NCBI RefSeq assembly: GCF_030732065.1 | Contig: NZ_JAVBHX010000003.1 | Span: 62,001 to 126,000 of the forward strand | Direction: 5' to 3' | Source: Oceanimonas aquatica | GTDB taxonomy: Bacteria > Pseudomonadota > Gammaproteobacteria > Enterobacterales > Aeromonadaceae | Length of the DNA stretch: 64,000 nt | Shown here: piece by piece, positions 50,284 to 59,045 of the stretch | How the letters are laid out: each line of letters opens with the position of its first letter | How positions within the stretch are numbered: position 1 is the stretch's first letter | Notes under the pieces: model-generated | Seen by the model: only the letters and a program-made list of their open reading frames with translations | The model's database searches: none | Told to the model about the DNA's origin: nothing | Position numbers and translations under genes: made by a program

Positions 50284-50372
50284 GGAGCGCGGGCAGCTTG
50301 CCCGCATATTGCCACGTCAGCGGCAAAGGAGCGCCCTGTCGGGCGCTCATGCAGGCTGGCAGCCTGCGCTCC
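50284..50372. repeat. Dispersed hairpin repeat, family B, copy 2 (inverted)
   Basis: The 89-bp element is bounded by GGAGCGC / GCGCTCC. It reads as the reverse complement of 44967-45059 with few differences and the same nested hairpins. It lies 6 bp from the metG stop codon. Confidence 0.85.
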
Positions 50373-50378
50373 GGATAA

Positions 50379-52412
50379 TTATTTAATCCGCATACCCGGC
50401 TGGGCGCCGTCGTGGGGCTCCAGGATCCACAGATCCTTGCCGCCGGGGCCGGCGGCCAGCACCATGCCTTCGCTCATGCCAAAGCGCATCTTGCGCGGGG
50501 CCAGGTTGGCCACCATGACGGTGAGCTTGCCTTCCAGATCTTCCGGGTTGTAGGCAGACTTGATGCCGGCGAACACCTGACGGGTTTCACCACCCAGATC
50601 CAGTTGCAGGCGCAGCAGCTTGTCGGCCTTGGGCACGGCTTCCGCCTTTTTGATCAGCGCCACCCGCAGATCCACCTTGGCGAAGTCGTCAAAGCTGATG
50701 GTATCGCTGATGGGATCGTCCGCCAGCGGGCCGGTGGGGGCGACCTTGGCCTGCTCGGCGGCCAGATCTTCCTTGGAGGCTTCCACCATGGCGTCCACCT
50801 TGTCGGCTTCAATGCGGCTGAACAGCGCCTTGAACTTGTTGATGCCATGACCGGTGAGCGGAGTGGCGACGGCGTTCCAGGCCAGATCGGCGTTGAGGAA
50901 GGCCTCGGCCCGTTCGGCCAGTTTCGGCATCACCGGCTTCAGGTAGGTCATCAGTACCCGGAACAGGTTGATGCCCACGGAGCAGATGGCCTGTAGTTCG
51001 GCGTCCTTGCCTTCTTCCTTGGCCACCACCCAGGGGGCCTTGTCGTCCACATAGCGATTGGCCTTGTCGGCCAGGGCCATGATCTCGCGAATGGCGCGGC
51101 CGAATTCCCGCTGCTCGTAAAACTCGCCAATGCGCTCGGCGGCCGCGGCAAACTCGGCGTATAGTTCGGGCTCGGCACAGTCGGCGGCAAGCTGGCCGTC
51201 AAAGCGCTTGGCAATAAAGCCGGCGTTGCGCGACGCCAGGTTCACCAGCTTGTTGACCACGTCGGCATTCACCCGGGCGACAAAATCGCCCAGGTTCAGA
51301 TCCAGATCATCAATGCGGCTGGTGAGCTTGGCGGCGTAGTAATAACGCAGGCACTCGGGATCCAGGTGCTTAAGATAGGTGTCGGCCTTGATAAAGGTGC
51401 CCTTGGACTTGGACATCTTGGCGCCGTTCACGGTGACATAGCCATGCACGAAGATGTTGTTGGGCTTGCGGAAGTCACTGCCTTCCAGCATGGCCGGCCA
51501 GAACAGGCTGTGGAAGTAGACGATATCCTTGCCGATAAAGTGGTACAGCTCGGCGTCACTGTTCTTGTTCCAGTAATCATCAAAGCTGAGATCGCCGCGC
51601 TTGTCGCAATAGTTCTTGAACGAGCCCATGTAGCCGATGGGGGCGTCCAGCCAGACGTAGAAATACTTGCCCGGGGCACCGGGGATTTCAAAGCCGAAGT
51701 AGGGAGCGTCGCGGGTGATGTCCCACTGTTGCAGGCCGGATTCAAACCATTCTTCCAGCTTGTTGGCCATTTCTTCCTGCAGGGCGCCGGAGCGGGTCCA
51801 GGCCTTGAGCATGCCGTCGAACTGGGGCAGGTCAAAGAAGAAGTGCTCGGTGTCCTTCATTACCGGAGTGGCGCCGGACACGGCAGACTTGGGATCGATC
51901 AGCTCTGCTGGCGTATAGGTGGCGGAGCACACCTCGCAGTTGTCGCCGTACTGATCTTCCGCCTTGCAGCTGGGGCAGGTGCCTTTCACAAAGCGGTCGG
52001 GCAGGAACATGTACTGCTCGGGATCAAACAGCTGGGAGATGGTGCGGCTCTGAATAAAGCCGTTTTCTTTCAGCCGGCCGTAGATCAGCTCGGCAAATTC
52101 CCGGTTTTCGCTGCTGTGAGTGCTGTGATAGTTGTCGAAACCGATGTTGAAGCGGTCGAAGTCGTGCTGGTGCTCTTTCTGCACCGCCGCAATCATGTCT
52201 TCCGGGCTCACGCCCAGCTGCTGGGCCTTAAGCATGATGGGGGTGCCGTGGGCGTCGTCGGCGCAAATGAAATGGACCTGATGACCACGCATTCGCTGAT
52301 AGCGAACCCAGATGTCGGCCTGAATGTGCTCAAGCATATGACCAAGGTGAATTGAACCGTTGGCATAGGGCAGGGCGCAGGTAACGAGAATCTTACGTGG
52401 ATCGGTAGCCAT
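50379..52412 (-). CDS. metG: Methionyl-tRNA synthetase
   Basis: This 677-aa class I synthetase is the same length as E. coli MetG. Visible motifs are the HLGH form of HIGH ([14 protein letters not shown]), zinc-knot cysteines ([14 protein letters not shown]), the KMSKS loop ([11 protein letters not shown]), an anticodon-binding domain, and a C-terminal tRNA-binding OB domain ([24 protein letters not shown]). The ATG at 52412 is preferred over one at 52421 because it aligns with the family start and has GGAA upstream. It is divergent from apbC, as metG is from mrp in E. coli. Confidence 0.96.
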   Translation of the reverse strand: MATDPRKILVTCALPYANGSIHLGHMLEHIQADIWVRYQRMRGHQVHFICADDAHGTPIMLKAQQLGVSPEDMIAAVQKEHQHDFDRFNIGFDNYHSTHSSENREFAELIYGRLKENGFIQSRTISQLFDPEQYMFLPDRFVKGTCPSCKAEDQYGDNCEVCSATYTPAELIDPKSAVSGATPVMKDTEHFFFDLPQFDGMLKAWTRSGALQEEMANKLEEWFESGLQQWDITRDAPYFGFEIPGAPGKYFYVWLDAPIGYMGSFKNYCDKRGDLSFDDYWNKNSDAELYHFIGKDIVYFHSLFWPAMLEGSDFRKPNNIFVHGYVTVNGAKMSKSKGTFIKADTYLKHLDPECLRYYYAAKLTSRIDDLDLNLGDFVARVNADVVNKLVNLASRNAGFIAKRFDGQLAADCAEPELYAEFAAAAERIGEFYEQREFGRAIREIMALADKANRYVDDKAPWVVAKEEGKDAELQAICSVGINLFRVLMTYLKPVMPKLAERAEAFLNADLAWNAVATPLTGHGINKFKALFSRIEADKVDAMVEASKEDLAAEQAKVAPTGPLADDPISDTISFDDFAKVDLRVALIKKAEAVPKADKLLRLQLDLGGETRQVFAGIKSAYNPEDLEGKLTVMVANLAPRKMRFGMSEGMVLAAGPGGKDLWILEPHDGAQPGMRIK

Positions 52413-52551
52413 AATTTCCATTTTTAATGAGTCGGGTTGACGGGACCCTGCATGTTACCCGAGTTTTTTCTCATATACACTCTTCAACGGCGTTTTCCCC
52501 CTGTTGCGCTTTTGCTACAGTGCAGCCATTCCCCCAAGTGGACGCAAGTGA

Positions 52552-53625
52552 ATGAATATTGAACCAATTCGCCAGCGGCTGAGCCGTTTTACGCCCAAAC
52601 ACTGGCCCGAGGATCTGGTCTCTGCCGGCGTGGTGCGTAACATCGAAGTTCGTGATGGCACGCTTCACATCTCGCTGGTGCTTCCGTTTGCACAACACCG
52701 TCTTGCCGATGAACTGCAATCCCTGAATGCCGAGCTGTGTGCCCTGGCCGGGGCACAGGTCGTGGACTGGCAACTGCACACAGAGGTGGCCACCCTGGCC
52801 CATGCCAACGAGGCACCGGCGGTGGCCGGGGTGCGTAACATTATTGCTGTGTCGTCGGGCAAGGGTGGGGTAGGCAAGTCCACCACGGCGGTTAATCTCG
52901 CGTTGGCGCTGAGCCGCATGGGGGCCCGGGTGGGCCTTCTCGACGCCGATGTCTACGGCCCTTCCATTCCCATGATGCTGGGGGTAGCCGAGGCCCGCCC
53001 GGCCAGCGACGACGGCAAAACCATGGCGCCGGTTAAGGCTCACGGCATTTGTGCCAACAGCATCGGTTTTCTGGTGGGCGCCACCGACGCCACCGTCTGG
53101 CGCGGACCCATGGCCAGCAAGGCGCTGTCGCAGATATTGCGGGAAACCCGCTGGGGTGAGCTCGACTATCTGGTGGTGGACCTGCCACCGGGCACGGGCG
53201 ATATTCAGCTCACCATTGCCCAGCAGGTGCCCACCACGGCGGCGGTGGTGGTGACCACGCCCCAGAACGTGGCCCTGGCCGATGCGGTAAAAGGCATTAA
53301 CATGTTCGGCAAGGTCAATATTCCCGTGTTGGGGGTAATAGAAAACATGAGTTACCACCAGTGCAGCCAGTGCGGCCACCAGGAAAGCCTGTTTGGCGAA
53401 GGTGGCGGCGAGCACCTGTGCAGCGAGCACGGCGTGCCCCTGCTGGGCCGAATGCCGCTCAATGCCACCCTGTGCCGGCAAATGGACGCGGGAACGCCCG
53501 TGGTGGCTGCCGAGCCCGAGGGGGAGATTACCGGCCTTTATCTCAATATGGCCGAGCGCCTGGCCGCCGGCCTCTATTTCTCCGGCAAGGCGGTACCCTC
53601 CACCCTGTATACCCGGCAGGTATAA
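52552..53625 (+). CDS. apbC: Iron-sulfur cluster carrier ATPase ApbC (Mrp)
   Basis: This 357-aa P-loop NTPase of the Mrp/NBP35 family loads or transfers Fe-S clusters. A short N-terminal MIP18-like domain (about residues 1-85) precedes the deviant Walker A SGKGGVGKSTT (about residues 102-112). DADVYGPSIPMM and VDLPPGTGDIQL follow. The CSQCGH CxxC motif (about residues 268-273) is the cluster ligand pair. Length matches E. coli Mrp (369 aa). Confidence 0.94.
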   Translation: MNIEPIRQRLSRFTPKHWPEDLVSAGVVRNIEVRDGTLHISLVLPFAQHRLADELQSLNAELCALAGAQVVDWQLHTEVATLAHANEAPAVAGVRNIIAVSSGKGGVGKSTTAVNLALALSRMGARVGLLDADVYGPSIPMMLGVAEARPASDDGKTMAPVKAHGICANSIGFLVGATDATVWRGPMASKALSQILRETRWGELDYLVVDLPPGTGDIQLTIAQQVPTTAAVVVTTPQNVALADAVKGINMFGKVNIPVLGVIENMSYHQCSQCGHQESLFGEGGGEHLCSEHGVPLLGRMPLNATLCRQMDAGTPVVAAEPEGEITGLYLNMAERLAAGLYFSGKAVPSTLYTRQV

Positions 53626-53643
53626 TAACGAATGGTCTTTTCC

Positions 53644-53675
53644 CGGTGCCGGCAAGGCCGGCACCGTTTTCTTTT
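53644..53675 (+). terminator. Rho-independent terminator after apbC
   Basis: CGGTGCCGGC and GCCGGCACCG form a 10-bp stem with an AAG loop, followed by TTTTCTTTT. Confidence 0.9.
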
Positions 53676-53721
53676 GGGCTTCGGGCAATGGCCGGAAGCT
53701 GGTCTGGTTTAAGGAGTTTTC

Positions 53722-54303
53722 ATGCGTCTTTGCGATCGGGATATCAAGCAGTACCTGGCGGAGGGCCGAATTCAAATCGTGCCCGAGCCACCGGCGGAGC
53801 GGATCAGCGGTGTGACCGTGGATGTGTTGCTCGGCAACGCGTTTCGGGTGTTTCAGGATCATACCGCTCCCTATATCGATCTGAGCGGCCCCAAGGGCCA
53901 GGTGCAGGAGCAGATCAACCGGGTCATGAGCGACGAGATCGTGATTGAGGACGGCGAGGCGTTTTTTCTGCACCCCGGCGAGCTGGCCTTGGCGGTAACG
54001 CACGAGTCCGTTACCCTGCCCGACGATATTGTCGGCTGGCTCGATGGCCGCTCTTCACTGGCCCGGCTGGGGCTCATGGTGCACGTGACCGCTCACCGCA
54101 TCGATCCGGGCTGGAGCGGGCGCATCGTGCTGGAGTTCTATAACAGCGGCAAGCTGCCGCTGGCGCTGCGCCCCCAAATGGTGATTGGTGCCCTGAACTT
54201 TGAAACCATGTCGGGCCCCGCCGAGCGGCCCTACATGAGCCGCGCCAGTGCCAAATACAAGGCCCAGAAAGGCGCCGATGCCAGCCGGATCACTCAGGAC
54301 TGA
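53722..54303 (+). CDS. dcd: dCTP deaminase
   Basis: This 193-aa homotrimeric enzyme deaminates dCTP to dUTP for dTMP synthesis; length is identical to E. coli Dcd. Signatures are the N-terminal [15 protein letters not shown], the active-site [20 protein letters not shown] block, and [18 protein letters not shown] with the catalytic Glu. AAGGAG precedes the ATG. asmA follows, as in E. coli. Confidence 0.97.
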   Translation: MRLCDRDIKQYLAEGRIQIVPEPPAERISGVTVDVLLGNAFRVFQDHTAPYIDLSGPKGQVQEQINRVMSDEIVIEDGEAFFLHPGELALAVTHESVTLPDDIVGWLDGRSSLARLGLMVHVTAHRIDPGWSGRIVLEFYNSGKLPLALRPQMVIGALNFETMSGPAERPYMSRASAKYKAQKGADASRITQD

Positions 54304-54351
54304 GCCCCCTTCGGGGGAGCTGAAAGCTGGAAGCCGAAAGCTTTAAGAATC

Positions 54352-54446
54352 CGTCACTCCCGTGGAGGCGGGAGTCCATGTTTAGTCCGGCACTGTGTTA
54401 CAGGCCGGCGCCGGGTTCCTGGATTCCCACCTTCGTGGGAATGACA
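54352..54446. repeat. Dispersed hairpin repeat, family A, copy 4
   Basis: The 95-bp element begins CGTCACTCCCGTGGAGGCGG and ends with GATTCCCACCTTCGTGGGAA then TGACA. Each end is a hairpin, and a central GCCGGCGCCGG stretch lies between. It is in the dcd-asmA gap. A small CCCCC-TTCG-GGGGG hairpin (54306-54319) sits just before it, right after the dcd stop. Confidence 0.75.
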
Positions 54447-54523
54447 ATAAACGGCTTACCGGCCGGAGTGACAGGGAAACGGTCACTTATTGGTTTTACA
54501 CGCACAAAACGGGACAAAAAATA

Positions 54524-56473
54524 ATGAGAAAATGGCTTTACGGGGTGGCAGTGCTGTTGCTGCTGGTGTTGGTGGGGGCCTTTGCCCTGACCCGGCTGGT
54601 GGATACCGACAGGGTAAAACGCCTGCTGGTGGAGCAGACCCGGGAAAAAACCGGCCGCACCCTGGTCATCGACGGCGATCTGAGCTGGCGCTTTTTCCCC
54701 TCTGTGGGCTTCACTCTGGGCAAGACCGCCCTGCTGAACCCGGCCGGCTTTGAAGAAGGCGCAACCCTGTCGGTGGGTGAGGTGAGCCTGGATGTGGCGC
54801 TCAAGCCGTTGTTTGATAACCGGCTGGAAGTGGGCGAGGCGGTGCTGAGCAACGCCCGTTTGCACCTTATCACCCGCAAGGATGGCACCACCAACCTGGA
54901 TGATCTGCGCAACCTGGGCAAGAAAGATGAGTCATCGGCCGGAGAAACGACCGGTTCCAACGCGGCCGAGGCTCAGCCCAAGCAAAAGCGCGAGCTGGAA
55001 TTCGTCAGCCTGGCCGGGGTACGAGTGGTGGACGCCGAAGTGCTGCTGCAGGACGAGCGAACCGACACCCTGACCCGGCTGAACCGGGTCAACCTCGCCC
55101 TGGATCGCTTTTCCCCGGGCGAAGAAGTCCTGCTGACACTGTCGGGCAACCTGTTTTCCGACGAGGTGCAGGCCAGCATCGAAGCCGGCGGCCGCCTGTG
55201 GCTGGCGCCGGAGCTGGATCGCCTGCGCCTGGCCGGCCTGAGCCTCAAGGCCGGTGCTACCGGCCGTGCCGTGCCCGGCAACAAGGAGCTCAGTCTGAAC
55301 GGCGATCTGGCCTACAGCATGGCGACCCAGCAGGCTGAATTCAGCAATCTGGCGCTGGTGGTGGGCTCGCTCACCCTGGATGGCAAACTCAGCGTTAACC
55401 ATGCCACCAATATCCCCAAAATCCGCTTTGATCTGCACACCCCGCTGCTGGATCTGGAACAGCTGAGCGACGAGTGGAGCAGTGAGCAGGGCGGCGCCGC
55501 CAGTGGTGCCAGCGCCACCGACAGCAGCGAGACACCGGCGAAGCGGGCCAAACTGCCGCCCTCGGTGGCATCGAACGAACCGGATCTTTCCATTCTCAAA
55601 ACCCTGGATGTGCAGGGTCGTCTTGCCGCCGATCAGCTGAAAGTGCAGGGCATGGAAATGGACAACCTCAAGCTCGACATCAAGGTCCGTCAGGGCAAGG
55701 CCACGGCCGAGCAAATCAGTGCCCGGCTGTATGATGGCGAACTCAAGGGCAAGGCCAGCCTGGATGCCAACCCGTCGCCGGCGCGTTTTGCCCTGCAAAC
55801 CGCGCTAAACGGGGTAGACGGCTATCGATTGCTGAATGCCGCTGCCGGCATGGACTCGCTCGAAGGTCGAGCCACCGTGGCCCTGGACGTTACTGGCCGG
55901 GGCCTGTCGGCCCAGGCCATCAAGAAAAGCCTGAACGGCACCAGCCGGGTGGAGTTTGCCGATGGCGCCCTGCGTGGCGTGAATATTGCCGCCATGATCC
56001 GCCGGGGCTATGCCCAGGTAAGGGGCCAGCCGCTGCCTGAGGATAACGAGCCCCAGAAAACCGACTTCAGCGTCCTGACCGCCGACTTTGCCATCGGCAA
56101 GGGCAAGATAGCGACCAATAACCTTAACCTGGCCTCACCTTTGCTGCGGGTGCAGGGCGAGGGCGAAACCAGTCTGCTGGATGAGTCCCTGAATGTGCTG
56201 CTCAATACCTCCATCGTTGGCACCCTCAAGGGCCAGGACGGCGAGTCCCTGGATGAACTCAAGAACATCACGGTGCCGGTGCGCATCAGCGGCAGCTACA
56301 AGGAGCCCCGCTACACCCTGGACATGCAGCGGGTGTTCGATCTCTACCTGAAGGAAAAAGCCGACAAGGAAGCGGAGCGGGTCAAGCGCAAGCTGAATGA
56401 GAAACTCGGCGGCGAGCTGGGTGACAAGATCAATGAAAAACTGCCCGGCTTGTTCGACAAACTGGGGCTATAA
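54524..56473 (+). CDS. asmA: AsmA-family outer-membrane assembly/lipid-transport protein
   Basis: This 649-aa protein has one N-terminal helix (about residues 5-22) and a long periplasmic part with the AsmA N-terminal chorein-like pattern (DGDLSWRFFPSVGFTLG) and the AsmA_2 C-terminal region (FADGALRGVNIAAMIR, VRISGSYKEPRYTLD). AsmA relatives are proposed to carry phospholipids toward the outer membrane. A low-complexity linker rich in A/S/E/K lies at about 140-165 and another at about 325-345. The start at 54524 is chosen over a longer frame that crosses the repeat. No strong ribosome site is visible (GGGACAAAAAATA). Confidence 0.9.
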   Translation: MRKWLYGVAVLLLLVLVGAFALTRLVDTDRVKRLLVEQTREKTGRTLVIDGDLSWRFFPSVGFTLGKTALLNPAGFEEGATLSVGEVSLDVALKPLFDNRLEVGEAVLSNARLHLITRKDGTTNLDDLRNLGKKDESSAGETTGSNAAEAQPKQKRELEFVSLAGVRVVDAEVLLQDERTDTLTRLNRVNLALDRFSPGEEVLLTLSGNLFSDEVQASIEAGGRLWLAPELDRLRLAGLSLKAGATGRAVPGNKELSLNGDLAYSMATQQAEFSNLALVVGSLTLDGKLSVNHATNIPKIRFDLHTPLLDLEQLSDEWSSEQGGAASGASATDSSETPAKRAKLPPSVASNEPDLSILKTLDVQGRLAADQLKVQGMEMDNLKLDIKVRQGKATAEQISARLYDGELKGKASLDANPSPARFALQTALNGVDGYRLLNAAAGMDSLEGRATVALDVTGRGLSAQAIKKSLNGTSRVEFADGALRGVNIAAMIRRGYAQVRGQPLPEDNEPQKTDFSVLTADFAIGKGKIATNNLNLASPLLRVQGEGETSLLDESLNVLLNTSIVGTLKGQDGESLDELKNITVPVRISGSYKEPRYTLDMQRVFDLYLKEKADKEAERVKRKLNEKLGGELGDKINEKLPGLFDKLGL

Positions 56474-56495
56474 CGCGTTACGGTTTTTCCAATGA

Positions 56496-56522
56496 AAAGA
56501 GGCGGTCATCACCGCCTCTTTG
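56496..56522. terminator. Bidirectional terminator between asmA and yghU
   Basis: AAAGAGGCGGT pairs with ACCGCCTCTTT around a CATC loop; it closes the two convergent genes. Confidence 0.85.
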
Positions 56523-56523
56523 T

Positions 56524-57360
56524 TTAGTCGAGATCCGCGGCACTGTGCCGCTCTTCCAGTTGCTCCGACTCATCCCCCCAGGTGCGATTTACCCGACGCC
56601 CACGCTGTACTGCGGGCCGTTCAGCGATGGCATTGGCCCAGCGCAGCACATGTTTGTAGTCGCTCACCGACAGAAACTCGCCCGCATCGTACAGGCGGCC
56701 CAGTACCAGGGCGCCATACCAGGGCCAGATGGCAATATCTGCAATGCTGTAGTGGTCACCGGCGATATAGGGCCGCTCGGCCAGCTGGCGATTCAGTACA
56801 TCCAGCTGACGCTTGGTTTCCATGGCAAAGCGGTTGATGGGGTATTCCAGCTTTTCCGGCGCGTAGTTATAAAAGTGGCCAAAGCCGCCGCCCAGATAAG
56901 GCGCCGAGCCCATTTGCCAGAACAGCCAGTTCATCACCTCGGTTTTTTCAGCGGTATCTTCTGGCAGCAGGGCACCGAACTTGTCGGCGAGATACAGCAG
57001 TATGGAGCCGGACTCAAACACCCGCACCGGCTTATCCGTGCTGTGATCCACCAGTGCCGGGATCTTGGAGTTGGGGTTTACTTCCACAAACCCCGATGAA
57101 AACTGATCGCCCTCACCAATGCGAATCAGCCAGGCGTCGTACTCGGCACCGCTGTGACCGAGCGCCAGCAGCTCTTCCAGCATAATGGTCACTTTCATCC
57201 CGTTGGGCGTGCCCAGGGAATACAGTTGCAGCGGGTGCTTGCCCACGGGCAGCGCCTTGTCGTGGGTGGCGCCCGCCACGGGTCGGTTGATATTGGCAAA
57301 TTCACCGCCACTGGCGGAATCCCAGCTCCAGACCCTGGGTGGGGTATAAGGTGTGCTCAT
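56524..57360 (-). CDS. yghU: Glutathione-dependent disulfide-bond oxidoreductase YghU
   Basis: This 278-aa GST-fold protein of the Nu-class YghU type reduces small disulfides using two bound glutathiones. The N-terminal GEFANINRPVAGATHDKALP extension and HPLQLYSLGTPNGMKVTIML start of the thioredoxin fold are characteristic. VNPNSKIPAL and FESGSILLYLA form the glutathione site, and YIAGDHYSIADIAIWPW lies in the helical domain. AGGAG lies 6 bp before the ATG at 57360; an adjacent ATG at 57363 is possible. Confidence 0.93.
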   Translation of the reverse strand: MSTPYTPPRVWSWDSASGGEFANINRPVAGATHDKALPVGKHPLQLYSLGTPNGMKVTIMLEELLALGHSGAEYDAWLIRIGEGDQFSSGFVEVNPNSKIPALVDHSTDKPVRVFESGSILLYLADKFGALLPEDTAEKTEVMNWLFWQMGSAPYLGGGFGHFYNYAPEKLEYPINRFAMETKRQLDVLNRQLAERPYIAGDHYSIADIAIWPWYGALVLGRLYDAGEFLSVSDYKHVLRWANAIAERPAVQRGRRVNRTWGDESEQLEERHSAADLD

Positions 57361-57531
57361 CATCGTCTCCTGTTGATTTGATGGTGACAAGGCAGTCGTG
57401 GCGCCACATCGTCAAGAAAGTCAGTGATACGGCCGGAAAGCGCCGTGGTCCGATAATACACGGCATGCACCGGTTCGTGCTCGTTTGGCATCATCATATA
57501 CCGCCCGAGCATTCTGATCAGTCGGTCCGGA

Positions 57532-58905
57532 TCAGTGCTCTGTCCCCCCGGTATGCTGGCATGGAGGCTTAGTGGTGATGGGAGTTTTCAGCACCAGCAG
57601 CAGGGCGAGCGCCAGGGTCAGGCCTTCGGCCAGTGGCAGTGCCAGCAGAAAAGAGGTATCCGCAAAGCGGTTGGCCAGCCACAGCATCAGGCCCACCGGC
57701 AGGATCAGCCCGCGGCTGAAAGCGATCAGCGCCGAGGGCAGGGGCCGCTGCAGCGCGGTAAAGGTAACGGCAATCAGCATATTGAAACCGTTAAACAGAA
57801 ACAGCGGCCAGATAATAGCCAGATAATGACTGGCCAGGATCAGGGTATGTTGCTCGTCGGTGTCGAGAAACAGGGCCGGAATGCGCGAGCCGGCCAGCAA
57901 CAGCAGGCTGGTCATCAGCACGGCGATGGCGGCCAGGGTCAGCGCCGCCATCTTGACCACCTGACGCACCCGGTCGGGCCGGCCCGCGCCCTGATTGTGA
58001 CTGACCAGCGGATGAACGCCATCGACAATGCCGTAGCAGATCATGACCCCGGTAAAAATCAGATAATTGACAATGCTGAAGGCGGCCACGCCGTCGGGCC
58101 CCACGGCGTCGAGCATCAGCCAGTTAATCAGCCAGATCACCACGCCCACCGAAATTTCATTCACCCCTTCCGACAGGCCATTGCGCCACACAGCGGCCAT
58201 ATCGCGCCAGGGATAGCCATTCAGGCGCAAACGCAGTGTTCGTTCGGGTCTTTGAAAATAGCGACCGAGCAGCAGTATCTGAATCAGCTGGGCCAGCAGG
58301 GTGGCCCAGGCCGCGCCCGCCAGCCCCAGCTCCAGTACGCCCACCAGCAAACCGTTGAGCAGCATGTTGCACAGAGCACCGCCGATCAGGGCGCGGGTGG
58401 CCAGCTCGGGGTGGCCGTCGCTGCGAATGAAGTAGTAGGCCACCATGGTCACCAGCTGAATGACCAGGGCCATGTTCATGATGCCGAGATACTCCGCCAT
58501 CAGCGGGCGCAGCCGTGCCGGTGCCCCCAGGGCATCGAACAGCAGATGCGGCCACAGGGTGGCCGCCACCCCGGCCAGCATGGCCAGCAGGGCAATGGTC
58601 AGCAGGGCGGCGCCAAACAGCCGGCCGGCGGCCATGGCATTGCCGGCGCCGAGGTGGTGTCCGGCCCGCACCGAGCCGCCAATGGCCAGCACAAGCGCGA
58701 GGGCGAACAGCAGGGTGAAGTAGGGCACCAGCAGGGTAACGGCCGCCAGGGCGTCGGCGCCGACCAGGTTGCCAACAAAGAGGCCATCCACCAGTGAGGC
58801 ACTGGTGATCGCCAGCAGGCTGATCAGTGCCTGGCCGGCAAAACGGAAAAACAGCGGCAATACCGGCGTCTGCACCATGGGGTGGCCGCGTTCAACGACT
58901 GACAT
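57532..58905 (-). CDS. MATE-family efflux transporter, candidate petrobactin exporter
   Basis: This 457-aa protein has twelve predicted helices in two halves and belongs to the MATE family of Na+- or H+-driven exporters. The N-terminal SLVDGLFVGNLVGADALAAVTL loop-helix and AIGGSVRAGHHLGAGN segment are typical. It is divergent from the siderophore operon across 140 bp containing a Fur-like site, which suggests it exports the siderophore; a multidrug role cannot be excluded. GGGAG lies 6 bp before the ATG. Confidence 0.82.
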   Translation of the reverse strand: MSVVERGHPMVQTPVLPLFFRFAGQALISLLAITSASLVDGLFVGNLVGADALAAVTLLVPYFTLLFALALVLAIGGSVRAGHHLGAGNAMAAGRLFGAALLTIALLAMLAGVAATLWPHLLFDALGAPARLRPLMAEYLGIMNMALVIQLVTMVAYYFIRSDGHPELATRALIGGALCNMLLNGLLVGVLELGLAGAAWATLLAQLIQILLLGRYFQRPERTLRLRLNGYPWRDMAAVWRNGLSEGVNEISVGVVIWLINWLMLDAVGPDGVAAFSIVNYLIFTGVMICYGIVDGVHPLVSHNQGAGRPDRVRQVVKMAALTLAAIAVLMTSLLLLAGSRIPALFLDTDEQHTLILASHYLAIIWPLFLFNGFNMLIAVTFTALQRPLPSALIAFSRGLILPVGLMLWLANRFADTSFLLALPLAEGLTLALALLLVLKTPITTKPPCQHTGGTEH

Positions 58906-58925
58906 GAATTACTCCCTGATGTAAC

Positions 58926-58940
58926 ATATGTAACACATAT
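58926..58940. promoter_or_regulatory. 15-bp palindrome ATATGT-AAC-ACATAT upstream of MATE gene
   Basis: A perfect inverted repeat with 6-bp arms and a 3-bp spacer lies 21 bp upstream of the MATE start. It is placed like an operator in the MATE leader or promoter and is distinct from the Fur-like site next to it. Confidence 0.4.
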
Positions 58941-58946
58941 AGAAAT

Positions 58947-58965
58947 AAAAACGATTATCATGCAA
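58947..58965. promoter_or_regulatory. Candidate Fur box between MATE gene and asbA
   Basis: The core GATTATCAT (58953-58961) matches all nine central positions of the Fur consensus (reverse orientation), with weaker flanks, about 12 of 19 overall. It lies between two genes expected to be iron-repressed. Confidence 0.5.
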
Positions 58966-59045
58966 ATTACTGTTCGTTGATACTTTACTTCCTGCGCATG
59001 CCAAACAAAAGCATGAATCGCTCCCAGAACGAACAAGGTTAAAGG

